From NCBI GenBank assembly GCA_037447655.1, contig JBBHKE010000363.1, positions 1 through 37,881 of the forward strand: a stretch of DNA of 37,881 nt, written 5' to 3'. The notes under the pieces were generated by a model, which was not told the DNA's origin, made no database searches, and saw only the letters and a list, made by a program, of their open reading frames with translations. The position numbers and the translations under genes were made by a program. This stretch comes from Zygnema cylindricum. Lineage: Eukaryota; Streptophyta; Zygnematophyceae; Zygnematales; Zygnemataceae. Positions 20,637 through 32,100 of this stretch are shown in pieces (the stretch's first letter is position 1; each line of letters opens with the position of its first letter).

Positions 20637-20884
20637 AAACCCTAAAAATAATGAGCTGGCATCTGACAAGCGTTTTCAAAGAGTACAAAATGTGTGGTAC
20701 AATGCCCTGGTCCGCACGCACATGGTATGCAAATGACGATTTCGAGTTGAAGTTGGTCGGTGTAAAAAGAATATTTGACAATTTTCAATATACAATCTTA
20801 TCTTACGTGGTTCCACTTATTTCTGAGCACGTGGATTACAGACTCCGCGCGAGAGAACAGCATTCAAAGTGTAGCATTCTGTAA
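20637..20884 (+). CDS. Orphan ORF with telo-box just upstream
   Basis: A 77-residue frame starts at ATG 20651 and ends at TAA 20884. A telo-box AAACCCTAA lies about 5 bases before the ATG (20638-20646), which is closer than a promoter element would normally be. The protein (MSWHLTSVFKEYKMCGTM..) has mixed composition and resembles no family I know. It could be a chance frame or the first exon of a longer gene; a splice donor was not identified. Confidence 0.2.
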
Positions 20885-21027
20885 TATTGTTCATACGATT
20901 ACAGAATTTCCAGATGGAACGCTACCCTAACATATAAGTTTGCAATCAGACTGTTACAAACGGTCTACAGGTATTTCACACCATTTCAGGGGTTTAAGGG
21001 CTTAGCCGGGATTTTGACGTTTTCAAT

Positions 21028-21391
21028 CATAGTTCAAAAGTAGGCGTTTTTTGGTAGGCCTTTTGTAGGCCGCCTTTAGCGTAAACTGTGTTATGGGCTT
21101 TTCATGTGATCTTCTTAGATCGTTCCTTTCATCAACGATCGTCAAACCGTCCAAATCTGACGGTTTAAATAAAAAGCCGCTCAAAACTCACAGAAAAAGA
21201 TTTTTTTGTTCGATCTTTATTTCAAATTTAGACATGACGTTTAATTCTCTATCAATCCATGTGCAACTCAACCCTGTTACTATTTTATTTCATTTTGCGG
21301 CCAAAACAATATGGGTCTAAAGGCCGAATTGTAGGTTTTGCATACAATAGGCATATTGTATGGGCGTACAGTCACCTACTTTAGAACTATG
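21028..21391. mobile_element. MITE-like element, family 1, copy 1
   Basis: A 364-base unit with terminal inverted repeats CATAGTTCAAAAGTAGG and, read from the other end, CATAGTTCTAAAGTAGG. It recurs at 25802-26257. Inside are a GTAGGCC-rich start, TGACATTTC-free AT-rich middle and the hairpin CATACAAT..ATTGTATG near the right end. No transposase frame is present. A clear target-site duplication is not visible. Confidence 0.7.
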
Positions 21392-22941
21392 TTTTGAATT
21401 GTTTGGGTTTTCTATGGTCTTAGGTTTTTTAAGTGTCATTTCAAGAACCCTGATTAAGAAGCGTTTCGATGTATCATAACTGCACTAAAAAGAACACTGC
21501 ATCACAAATTCTACCACTGGCAGAACGATTAAAACCGGGACCACCGCACGATCCGGAAACCAAAAACCAGACAATACAACGTCATTACATGACGTAACAA
21601 GGTCAATGTCACAATTTCACAATCATCGGAACAGCGCAATACATCGCTTTACGAAAAAGCCCAAACAAAGAAAGGACAAAGAAAATGATTAAATGAATGT
21701 AAACACTCCTTACGAAGTGGGGACTGAAACCAGACGCGTGCAGAGCTCGATATTCTCAGATAATTTCAGAGTGCCAACAATGATAACCCCAACTCTACAA
21801 CAGACAGACGCGCTTCTAAAAGATTCGCAATTGCCAATTTTCCTGGATGCCACAATTTCTGCAGACCATCTGAAAACACAAACCATCCAGACACGGTTTA
21901 CTCTTCCTGCGCTGGGTTCTTCGTTCCATGCCTGTTCTTCGAATAATACGATCGAAACGATTTGAATGCACAACAAACGTGCGACATGCGTAGGGCCACA
22001 TCCAATTCATGTGCTGAGACAGAGTCTCATAGATTCAACTTTCAAATATAACACATGATTGAACCTTCGGTGTATTATCACACGTTACAACAAATTTAAA
22101 AGATTCAGTTACAAGCAAGATGTGATATCCAGATACTGCTTAAATGATGAAGATGCTTCTCTGAACAACAGAATATCAAATCCAAGACATTTAAAACGGT
22201 TTTCAAAACAATAAACATAAACATCAAAGGGATCAAATCATAGGAGCACATTTTAATCAAAACCCAACACATCAATTGAAATACCCAGAGGCACCCTCGA
22301 AATGCCAATACGGCCATATACACATTGTACAAGAAGGTCATCGACAGCTCCAAAAATATGCTACCCTTGCAATTCAAAAACAAAATGACAGGCCTTATTC
22401 GAATGACAATTGTCACATGGCTGCTGCGGCGTATACTTCAAAAACCTAAATAGACTGCTTCAGCTGAAAATTTGATCTGCTCGAATCAATTACAACCTGA
22501 AATCTGGCACCTACTTTATACAACTGAAAACCAAAAAAATGAGTGACCAAAGCCGGGTATAACAGTAAAGTAATTATCTGAGGTCACATGTGAAACGACA
22601 CGAATTCTACAAACGGACATTTCCGGACCACAAAACTATCCACAAGAGAAAAAGTATTACAACCGGCTAGCCACCCAAATCAAAAGAGCGAAACGGAAAA
22701 CCCTCCAAACTCTTCTAATCCTGTTGAAGACAATATTCATCAATTCACAGTCCTAAATCTCATCAATTTTGCTTGCTGTATACATGGAAAGCAATTGCCT
22801 AATGAAGGAAAAAAACGAAAAAAGACTGAAAGATTTTTTCCTAATGCAGGGACTCACACACTACTAGGCGCAGCATGCTCGATCCTCTACAGGAGAACAA
22901 AAACCTCCGTCAGAAAATATTATCTCTGAAAATAATAATAT
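21392..22941. other. No gene seen; probable 3' flank of Gene X
   Basis: AT-rich with long A-rich plus-strand stretches. It lies downstream of the minus-strand Gene X and may hold its 3' untranslated region. Short frames on both strands lack any recognisable motif. Confidence 0.4.
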
Positions 22942-24189
22942 CTATGCACATTGCACAGGTAAACACCGTGCCTCGGATGGCTTAGCCGCTGAAGGAGAAA
23001 AGAATCCCTCCACTCTTACACAGGGTACAGATCTCACAGGTGTACAAGAACCATATTTAGAATGGGAAGGGGTTCCCCCAGGTCCCAGCCGTGTGCTTCG
23101 GTCATGAACAAAACGGATATCCTTAACAATAGGGTTCCCAGCGCGACTTGGTGGAGACGCGCACAACGGAGGAGAACAGCCCTGGATACCTCCATCGTTA
23201 TATTTATTCTGCAGGACAATACACAAATTTAACAAAGGTCAAACACAGACAACAAAACAGAAAGGCAGCTTGAAACGAAAAGAAAGTTGATCAACAAGCT
23301 CAGTTATTGAGACTCTTCGAGTTAACATACCTTACACAGGAGAATGTCCAAAATTTCACGGCCAACTTCCGCGTCACAGCGATTTTGAATACTGCACATA
23401 AAAATGAGCAAGGTTAGCTAAGCAGATGATTGACAAATTACATCGTGATAAGAAAAAACAAGGAAAGCATACAAAGATACGTGCAAAACGACCGGGAAAC
23501 ATAGAAATTAACAGGTTTACAAACAGGTCTATAAACAGGAGGAGCGAGGATCAGCAAAACTTGCTGGCGTTGACCTCGACAGGAATCAAATAACAAAAGG
23601 GAAGAGAAGGAAGGTCAAGTGTGACGAGAAAAAATATTGATGCAGACTTAAACAAACAATCAGAAGATTCCAGAGGACGGATATTCTCAGAAAACGAACA
23701 TAGAACAGTTAGCTGTTGCAAACCCTTTATGGACACAGCACAGAAACACTAAAGCCGTAGTATCTCGACCAAAAACCCATTCAATCGGAGTGATCTGACT
23801 AGAAAAGACAGACATGAGCGATACAAGGATGGCTCCTTACCCGCATCGTTTCCTTGACTTCGCGTCTGACACTATTCCCGGAGATGCTCCCAATCTGACA
23901 GCTCTGGGATACACAAGCTCCTCCTCCCCTGTCTCAACTCTTAGACCCAGCCCTGCCCTTGCACGCCTCCTTTCGTGCATATCTGCAAGTCTGGCTTCAA
24001 AGCAGCTGAGAGCAGCCAGCTGCTGTGCTACAGCCAGGGCAGTCGTGTATGTCTCCAGAACTGCGACGACAAAAACAGGAACGTATTTACAAAGTCACGG
24101 AGCCGCAGATGCAGAGGCAGTTTCCTTAAGCTTATCCAGGAAACGCGATTCGGTCTTATACTTTCTCAAGCTGTACAAACTGGCGCCAT
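22942..24189 (-). CDS. Gene X: spliced gene for a small protein of unknown function
   Basis: Three exons join with matching phases. Exon 23841-24060 follows an acceptor gtcgtcgcag and ends CGATGCGG|gtaagg. Exon 23331-23391 lies between atgtgcag and gtatgt. Exon 22942-23208 follows cctgcag and ends at TAG. The joined frame is open for about 181 residues. Visible parts are an alanine-rich helical start (ALAVAQQLAALS), a basic stretch (MHERRRARAG), DAEVGREILDILLCK, and a Cys/Pro-rich C-terminal block with GCSPPLCASPPSRAGNP. A possible first exon is ATGGCGCCAGTTT (24177-24189) with donor gtacag; it fits the phase but is weak. I do not recognise the family. The opposite strand has an open frame over the large exon that I take as a shadow. 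Confidence 0.6.
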
Positions 24190-25801
24190 GCCCGCAGCTT
24201 TTAAGTCGCTGTAAGTGAAGGTAGGCGGCTACAAGCAGAGCTGGAGGTGAGCCGCCAGTGAGGGCAGTTTCACGACGTGTAGGACGACGCACTCCACGTT
24301 CAGAGAAGGCGACAGTCGCCAGACTTCCGAATTCCAAAGTGCAAAATCCATTGGTAAATCGTTGCAGCCTGCGATAGAGTTTCCTCTCAGCGACGAAAAT
24401 ATCGCCGCCTGGAGTCGTTTGGGCGACGAAAGATTCGGAAACAGGTGTCGGACGACTGGATTTCAAGTCTGCGACAAATCTTTGCGACTATTTGGTAGCT
24501 GGTTGTACGCGTACCTACTAGTACGGCGGCGCTGGCGCACGGCTAGTTGATACTTTTGTACTGTACAGTACAGTACTGTATCCTGTATAGCACAGCAACG
24601 CCGCGGGATTGGCGGACGACGAGCAGGATTTCGTCTCATGGAGACGGTAACTAAAAACGGAACGAGGCTACATGAACCGTGCAGCAAGAGACGAGCGGAT
24701 GCGATTTCCGGGATGGGCGCCAGGCCTCCCCAGACTTTGCCAAGCCGCTGAGATAATATTAAAATTTGAGCATCTAGAAAATCTAGAAAGACGCGGATCT
24801 GGACCACAGCCTTCTGGGCGGGCAGGCTCCAATTTGGCAGCCTTTCGGGGCGACCATTGGGTGTGAGTACGACGTACGATTCCAACCTGTTTCGATAAGC
24901 CGGCACAAGTCGTGATCTTTATTCACTACAGACAACGTGGGTTCTTCAATTTTCTGCAGCAGGAACACCAGTCGGAACTTGCAGTTTGAAAAGCTCATTA
25001 GCTGTCATAGAATCGTACTACATAACGTATTAAAATAGGCAATAACTGGGAAAGGTGTACCGCGTAATGCATCGTAGCCGTCAAATTAACATAATTATTT
25101 CATCGAACGGCATGTGTCACGCGACTACTTTATGACAAACAGGAATAATCGCCAGCTAGGATTTGAAGGCCGTCTTCCCATGAAGCGCTAAATATCCAGG
25201 GCGATGCCTTTTCACACGTGCTAATTTATTAGTATGATTTTTTGTTATCTTGGGCTGATACTCCATGTGGATTCTATTCTTTAATTCCATTATGCGTAGC
25301 TACATTTCGTTACTTCTCTCCTAGGTGGCATCTTTTGAGTGGCCACGGGCTCCCTAGAGCCGAAACTATTGAGCATGGGGTGAGCCCCATATTGTAGACA
25401 TACATGTGACGCGTAGGTTACCGTAGGGCTCACATGGTAACTAAAACGTCCTATTAAATAATTCGATAGGGACCGTTAAATCTCTAAATACGTTGTGATC
25501 ATGAGCATCTAAGAAGTACAGTACCGTACTACGTATAAACGATGTACGGTTTCAGATATCACAAGACATTCAAGAGACCTTAATTTTTTTAACATGTCGT
25601 TTCCTCGTTTATACCCGTTTTGTTCTCACAATTTTTTACAAAAACTCGATCCTTATCTTTCAACTCATAATTTCTCTTTTTTCGTGTTTGCTTTGTCCGT
25701 TTAGACTTTAGACGAGGCTTTCAATTTTCACGTAGCATTGCTTTCATTCGGCGTTATGGGTATTTTAAAAAGGATACAAACCGGTGTAATGCACTAAGTA
25801 C
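24190..25801. other. Upstream region of Gene X; no further gene supported
   Basis: 24190-24870 is GC-richer than its surroundings and probably holds the 5' untranslated region and promoter of Gene X. Near 24557-24582 a TACTGTAC/GTACAGTA palindromic run stands out. From about 24900 the DNA is AT-rich again. Long frames here on the minus strand have no ATG and no motif. Confidence 0.35.
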
Positions 25802-26257
25802 CATAGTTCAAAAGTAGGCGTTTTTTGGTAGGCCTTTTGTAGGCCGCCTTTAGCGTAAGTTGTGTTACGGGCTTTACATGTGATCTTCTTAGATCGCTAC
25901 TTTCATCAGAGACCGTCCGATCGTCCGAATCTGACGATAGTCCTATCGTAAGTTGTGTTTTGGGATTTTCATGTGATCTTCTTAGATCGTTACTTTCATC
26001 AACGACCGTCAGATTGTCCTAATCTGTCGGTTTAAATTAAAAGTCGCTCAAAACTCACAGAAAAAGATTTTTTTGTCCGATTTTTTTTTCAAATTTAGAC
26101 ATGACGTTTAATTCTCTATCGATCCATGTGCAACTCAACCCTGTTACTACTTTATTTCATTTTGCGGCCAATACAATATGGGTCTTAAGGCCATATTGTA
26201 TGTTTTGCATACAATAGGCATATTGTATGGGCGTACGGTCACCTAATTTTTAACTTA
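25802..26257. mobile_element. MITE-like element, family 1, copy 2 with internal duplication
   Basis: Clearly homologous to 21028-21391 from CATAGTTCAAAAGTAGG to about TAACTTAG. It is about 90 bases longer because a 93-base unit starting CGTAAGTTGTGTT is present twice (25854-25946 and 25947-26039). The right terminal repeat is decayed. The next element begins only a few bases further on. Confidence 0.7.
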
Positions 26258-26260
26258 GTA

Positions 26261-26820
26261 AGTACACCGCCAATCGTTATTAGCGTTGTGTACGCTAATT
26301 CCGTCCCGCTTTTTTTTTTTTTTTATTCTCCATTAGTGTAGTTCATTCTATTTTTTTCTTTATTCTATTTAGGGTTATTTTCAGTACCTTGTCTCATAAA
26401 TAGAGTGGTGTACGGTCAGTGTCAGACCGTACATAAATGTACCTTCTTAAGTTAAAAAGTACAATAAATTAGTTTTAGTAACCACGGACGCATGAGAATG
26501 TGCGTTCTAAAAAGGAAAAAAAACAGGGTCGTAAAAAATCCCGCTCGCACATATTCGTCCGACAGCGGCGTTTCGACCGTGTGAATGTACGATTTGTGTA
26601 CGATTTGTGTACGATTTGTCAGATTTTGTACGGAGACCTATATTAGTGTAAGCATGTTTGCGACCGACATTTTTTTTTTCAAAGATCCAAATTACCATAA
26701 CCAAACAATTAGAATGTATGATTTTTTCCAAAATTTTCAACTTCTTAAATAGCGTACACCACGGTAATTATTTTTATACGCTAAAAAAACTTACACGCTA
26801 ATAACGATTGGCGGTGTACT
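26261..26820. mobile_element. MITE-like element, family 2, with perfect 26-bp TIRs
   Basis: The ends AGTACACCGCCAATCGTTAT.. (26261-26286) and its exact reverse complement (26795-26820) are perfect inverted repeats of 26 bases. The 560-base interior has no transposase. Near 26753 a second copy of a GTACACC..-like end occurs inside. At 26586-26618 TGTACGATTTG is repeated three times in tandem. Flanking GTA on both sides could be a 3-bp target-site duplication, but this is not secure. Confidence 0.75.
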
Positions 26821-26876
26821 GTACAGTACTAACAATTTTTGATGCTCTATATGGTTCAATAAGGTTTTTGATCATA

Positions 26877-27108
26877 CTATACCGTGTATCGTTATTAATG
26901 TTAATGTTTTTTTCGCCACTAAAACGTTTGTTTGACAACTTTTCTCCGTGAGCATTTGTCCGCACTTTCAATTGGAGACCGCCAATGAAGGTGCGGGTCA
27001 TAGGTTTCAATCGCAACCGTCGATTTAAAAATCCAAAAAGGGCGCACCGCGTAAAGATGTTTCAAGTGGCGAGAAAAGAATTAACACTAATAGCGATACT
27101 CGGTCTAG
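26877..27108. mobile_element. MITE-like element, family 2, diverged copy
   Basis: Left end CTATACCGTGTATCGTTATT and right end (reversed) CTAGACCGAGTATCGCTATT form imperfect inverted repeats of about 29 bases. The interior shares TTTTTTCGCCACT, GAGACCGCCAAT and ATCGCAACCGT with the copy at 28035-28235. Length is 232 bases. Confidence 0.65.
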
Positions 27109-28034
27109 TTACATGAGAAGGCACTTCCCGCTTTGTTAATGGGTTTTGTTCATATTTATTTTTTCTCTTTCTCATATGGGGAAATGTGAAAAAGACACTA
27201 AACGAGAATTGTAATGCCATCAATTTATAAGATTTTTTTTTCACTTTCTTTTTTTGCTGTTTTGGAAACACACCATTTAAATGTAACAAAAAATTATAAC
27301 ATATGCAAATACTTCCATTCACATATTCTTAGCAAAATATAGGCTCTTGTGTTTCCCATTTATATTGCGTAAGTTAGATGGCGGACAAGAAGATTGTACG
27401 GATGTATAGAATCTTACGAAGTATAACCTAGTTGTCACCAAAAGAAAAAGGGATTAGTGTACGAAGTACTTTTCCGGTTGAAACTATATGTAAGCCTCGT
27501 TGCTTAAACATGCATCTAAATAGGGTCTATATGTCTGAACGTTTGAGGTGCTCAACTGGAAAGTGATAACCACTTGACAAATATTTTTAAGAAAAAAAAA
27601 CAAATAAACTCCGTTGTATTATGTTTCAAACGAAGCAAGCAAGAAGCCATTATTGACACACTTCCAAAATAATCGGCATCATGTTCACCTTCTCTAGCTA
27701 ATAAAATATGGATTTTGTTAACAAGGCTGGGCGTTTGTTATACTAGCTTGTAGACACTTAGTAGCAGGGATAGCATAGCAAAAACAATGCTTATCTACGA
27801 TAATTCTAGTACAATGGTGCCAGTGAAAAACTGAATAAAAAAATAGCCGACAGCTAACAATCAGTAAAACATGAGCCTGAAATAAAACATTTAGAGATCT
27901 CCGCCCACATATTTTCCGGGTGCCCAAAAACACATTTACCACAAAAGGATACTTTTCCACAATTTATTCAGTGAAATTAAAACTGCTACAGTCTGGTTCT
28001 CAGCCGTGAAACCTCATACTGAATGCTCAACCAA
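27109..28034. other. No gene seen
   Basis: AT-rich intergenic DNA. A minus-strand frame of 80 residues at 27718-27960 has no motif and no splice context that would support it. Confidence 0.4.
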
Positions 28035-28235
28035 CTACACCGCTAATTGATATTAGTGTTAATAACTTTTTCGCCACTTAAAACATATTTTCTCCGTACA
28101 CTTAACCAATTTTCAAATTGAGACCGCCAATCAGGAGCTGAGAATTTTACCTCTCCATCGCAACCGTTGGATCCACAATCCAACATGTTTAAGCGAAGAA
28201 AAAAACATTAACACTAATAACGATTAGCGGTGTAG
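28035..28235. mobile_element. MITE-like element, family 2, short copy
   Basis: 201 bases with CTACACCGCTAATTGATATT at the left and, reversed, CTACACCGCTAATCGTTATT at the right; the 29-base ends differ at two positions. The interior matches the copy at 26877-27108. Small size, AT-rich ends and lack of coding sequence fit a miniature inverted-repeat transposable element. Confidence 0.8.
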
Positions 28236-29137
28236 TAAACCACCAAACACTGAAAGCCGCGATAATTCACTTGTAAGTCCTCCACGTATGTTACAGCAAT
28301 AATAATTCAAAGGGTCATTAAATTGATCAAAACTAGCACATCTCACCATGCATAGAAAAAGGATTCCAGAAAAGAGCATTACTGATGTGAAAGCTTTGCC
28401 TGCAGGTCTGTGAGGTACAATGATGCCATTAGGCAATTACACCATCGAAGTTTTACTCTCATTTCGAGAATGTCACTTTGTCGCATTCATACAGTTTTTT
28501 TGGTAATGTTAAGAATGGGTGACCTTAAGACTGAAAGTTTCACCATCAGCCAGGCAAATTTCTTCCGATTCATATGAAACTCTTGCAATCTATTACGAGC
28601 TTCATCACCAGGCCTCTCTAGTGAGAAACATGTGCCAAAAAGTCCTGATAGGCTCCTGACTTAACTACCTCTGATTTGGCCACTGACACCAGGGCATGTG
28701 TCAAGGTGAGATATCTGCATCAAGAAAAGATCGGTACAAACATGAAATATGATAACCTTATCTACCCAGAGGCTGACTTGATCACAATTTCCCGAGTATG
28801 TGTAGACACAGACAGTTAATAAAAAGTCAACGGAGTGAAAACCAGTCCACTCACACAGTAAAAAAAAATGATTTGGCAAATTCTGCAAGATGAAATGGGA
28901 AGGCCACTTGCGTACAAAGTTATTTAGACCAAAGGGTTTTCAATTCCACCAACACAGTGCTAAACCAATTCTTTTAGGTGCCAGAAACGTACTTCTCCTC
29001 TCCGCCCCTCTCCTCTCCCGGCATCCATCCTCGACTGTATTTACAGGTAAAAAAAAAATTTGAGCTCATATACACGCGAACCTTTCAGAATTATCCTCGA
29101 ACCCTAAAACTGCCCTACCTTTCCCCCTCATCTATAC
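28236..29137. other. 3' flank of the BPA1-like gene; one coding-like fragment
   Basis: Most of this stretch is likely 3' untranslated or intergenic DNA. On the minus strand 28487-28617 has an acceptor ctcactag and then 42 codons rich in charged residues (RPGDEARNRLQEFHMNRKKF..) up to TGA. No partner exon was found, so it is not called as a gene. Confidence 0.35.
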
Positions 29138-32100
29138 CTACAACTTCTGCTGCTCGCCTTGATAAGGCAATACTGCCGGTCCTGCGCCCAACAGTGGCTC
29201 AGCAGTAGGCCTTGGAAGAGAATTACTCTGTCCTCCCGTCGTGGAGTGCACATTGGGCGAAGAAACGTCCCTATCACCCTCTCGGTGTGTCCCATCTATC
29301 GCCTCTTGCTCCTGCACCTTCTCTTTTGTCTTCACAGTCACATCTTCGGCAACCTTCGCCACTCTCCCAAATGCACCAGTGAACCACGCGGCACTTTTTG
29401 CGACCGCCGGAAACTTCATAACTGCCGCCGCGGCTTCATTCACTTTTTGCTCGGCAGTCGCAAAGGCCGCCTTCGACTTATCGACCACTTTGTACTTTTC
29501 ATCGACCATCTTGAGGGATTCGTTTACAGTCGTGGCACCAGCAGATATCCGTTGAGAAAGCCCCATTTTCCGATCGAGTGACGCAGCAGTCGAACTGGCA
29601 CTCTGGCCAATCGCAGCGGCCCGCTCCGCAGCAGTTTTAGACAACTGATGGCGTTCATCAAAAGCTTTCGCCTTTCCCATGGCATCTTTTGAAAGAATGT
29701 AGCCTCGCGCCAACAGGTTTGAAACCACATCTTCTGCCTTCTGCACAGAAGAATCTTCGGTTGCCTGCATAAACAACACAAAAGACTTTCTGTTCAAAAT
29801 GTGCAAGTCTCCGACATATTTGTTGGCATCCTCCATTTCATTAGTGCAAAATTACTTATGGCAATCAAAGCAGGTCCTCATGTCAATGTCATGGCATTCA
29901 CAGACAGCTAATAAATGCCCTCTGAAGTGGCACTTATGTTTCTATCCCACAACCGTTTTGATAATGGCCGGTTAAATCATACAAAAACACAAAAAATCCG
30001 GAAAACCAGCTGGAAATCCTCAACAGCAAAAAGGATTTAATATGACATTGAGGTTAAGAAAACACAAACCTGGGAAGGTGGTTGTTGGGTTCGGTTAGTT
30101 GTCTGTGTGCTTGGGGGTGGCTGATAACCGACAGCAACTTCCACCGTAACAGGACGATCCACAATCACAGCTCCCTGCAAAATCACCCAAAACCAACACC
30201 ATATCCGCGTATTAAGGTAATGTTGAGAGCTCCTTTTGATACTCCATACTAGTTCGCAGCTGCACTGTCATCATCTGCCGGTTCTGCTCAAAACCACGAG
30301 ACCTTTGAGATACATTCACTGAGTAAAGACAGAAAGGTGATAAAAGAAGGGGTAGCAGAATTTCAAACGTCTATAAGCCTTTCCGCATTGAAGGATTTCA
30401 GCCATGGTTTAGTTATAACCAGTATTGTCGAGTCATTTAAGAAGCAACATACATTAATTGAAGGAATCGTTTACAAAATTCTAAAGAAAGATCTGACAGC
30501 GATAATAAAGCGACTGATTTAGGATGATGCCATAAAACGACCTAAGTTGGAAGCACAGCATCCAGAAAAAACTTAGAGTCTCCTAATTGACTTCTGAGAA
30601 TGCCAGGCCATGCTTCTGACTGGGAATTATCCTAAGAAATTTGCGCTCTCCAATTTCAGTAAGGCATAAAAAATGGTCGATATAACAGCAAAAACTGTCG
30701 GTTGAGACAAAAACCCACAAGAACCGCAACAAAGTCATACAAAATCAAATAATACAGAAAATTGGTTGAAAACCCTCAAGTGCTAGAATTATGTATTATG
30801 ACTCAATGTCAACACGATTGACAAGAACGACTCACAAACAAGAAACTAAGGTGGTTTAAAAAAGGCTGAGAATCAGCAGTTAGTCGAAAAGTTAAAAGGA
30901 ATTCCACAGCAATGTAAACTTACATCAGATGGATGGAAAAACTACGCCCATCTTATTAGACTTAAACATTTTTCAGGCACTCAAAAGTACTATTTCTCAC
31001 CACTCAGTTTTCCGATTTTCAATCAAGACATCACAATCAAAGGGCAATATGTTACCCCTCGATTGCTTGCCTCATAACGAAAATACAACAGTCAACCACC
31101 GACCTTAACGTCTTTACTTCCCAAAAAATGCTAAACTCTAATAATGGGCAATGTAGTGGATCAACAATACAGATTGAAAACGTACTTATTTATTTAAGAA
31201 TTAGAAAAATCCCACTAGCTCAAAACCAGAGCAGTAAACTATCTTTTGTGCTTTGAATATGATTACCCAAGACAAGTGAGTGGGATACTTATTTCCTCCT
31301 TCCCACCAAGACTTGCTTACATCTGGTACATCTTCACAATAATTGAAGCATTTTTAGAAATAATTTATGAAATTGTTCTAAAAATCTGGGTTTGGTCACC
31401 ATGACAAGACCATCAACCACTAATTTGCACACATTGACGCTTTACATTAGGCTCAAAAGTTTACCAGACATACTTATGTTTAGAATGTAAACCTAGCATC
31501 CAAATTAGGCCCAAAGATGATACAGACAACATATGAAAACAACACTCCCACAAAATATGTAAAAAGAATGACAAGGTCAAGAAACACAATTTTCTTGCTA
31601 CATGCATCTATCAAAAATCGTGTTTACAAAATGAATATGAATTAGCTTACACCATTTTGATACCAACTACCGGTGCCTTGTATACCATACAAAGTCAGAG
31701 AGTGAATATATTGTTATCAAAAAGACGTATGTACCATTTAGGCATGTTAGGTAAAAATGACGAGCCCAAGAGGAAACTTTCCGCCACTTAGAATATAACA
31801 TAAGCCACACAAGATTACCTAACAAATAAACATTTTGTACATATCACAAATTACTCATGTACTCGTATACTTCCATTCACCACGTCCGCAAAAATGTCAG
31901 AAAAATAAAAATGCCAACAACATTATCATCCTGCATTCAAATTAAATAAACAAAACTCTTACTGCTAGAACAAAGAAGGTGTTACAGTGGCAGCATGAGT
32001 AGAGAAATTTGCATTGTTAAGAACTCATTGCGTTGGCAAAATTTCATGGCAAACTAGGGCAAATGTCTACCTAAAACCTGAAACGCTCAGTAATATTCCC

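Noticed and set aside
23814-24218. 134-residue plus-strand frame with ATG over Gene X
   Set aside because: It lies opposite the largest Gene X exon, has no splice partners or motif, and the minus-strand reading joins three exons in phase with canonical splice sites.
24095-24466. 123-residue minus-strand frame as first exon of Gene X
   Set aside because: It starts at TTG, not ATG, and its phase at the possible gtataag donor does not match the next exon; the matching frame has a stop.
24463-24906. 147-residue minus-strand frame upstream of Gene X
   Set aside because: It begins with GTG rather than ATG, has no recognisable domain and runs through a palindromic GTAC-rich stretch.
26586-26618. 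Three TGTACGATTTG repeats as a regulatory array
   Set aside because: They lie inside a MITE-like element and three copies of 11 bases are more simply explained by slippage.
29159-29581. Plus-strand frames of 104-140 residues at the 3' end of the BPA1-like gene
   Set aside because: They are the opposite strand of the conserved last exon and show no motif of their own.
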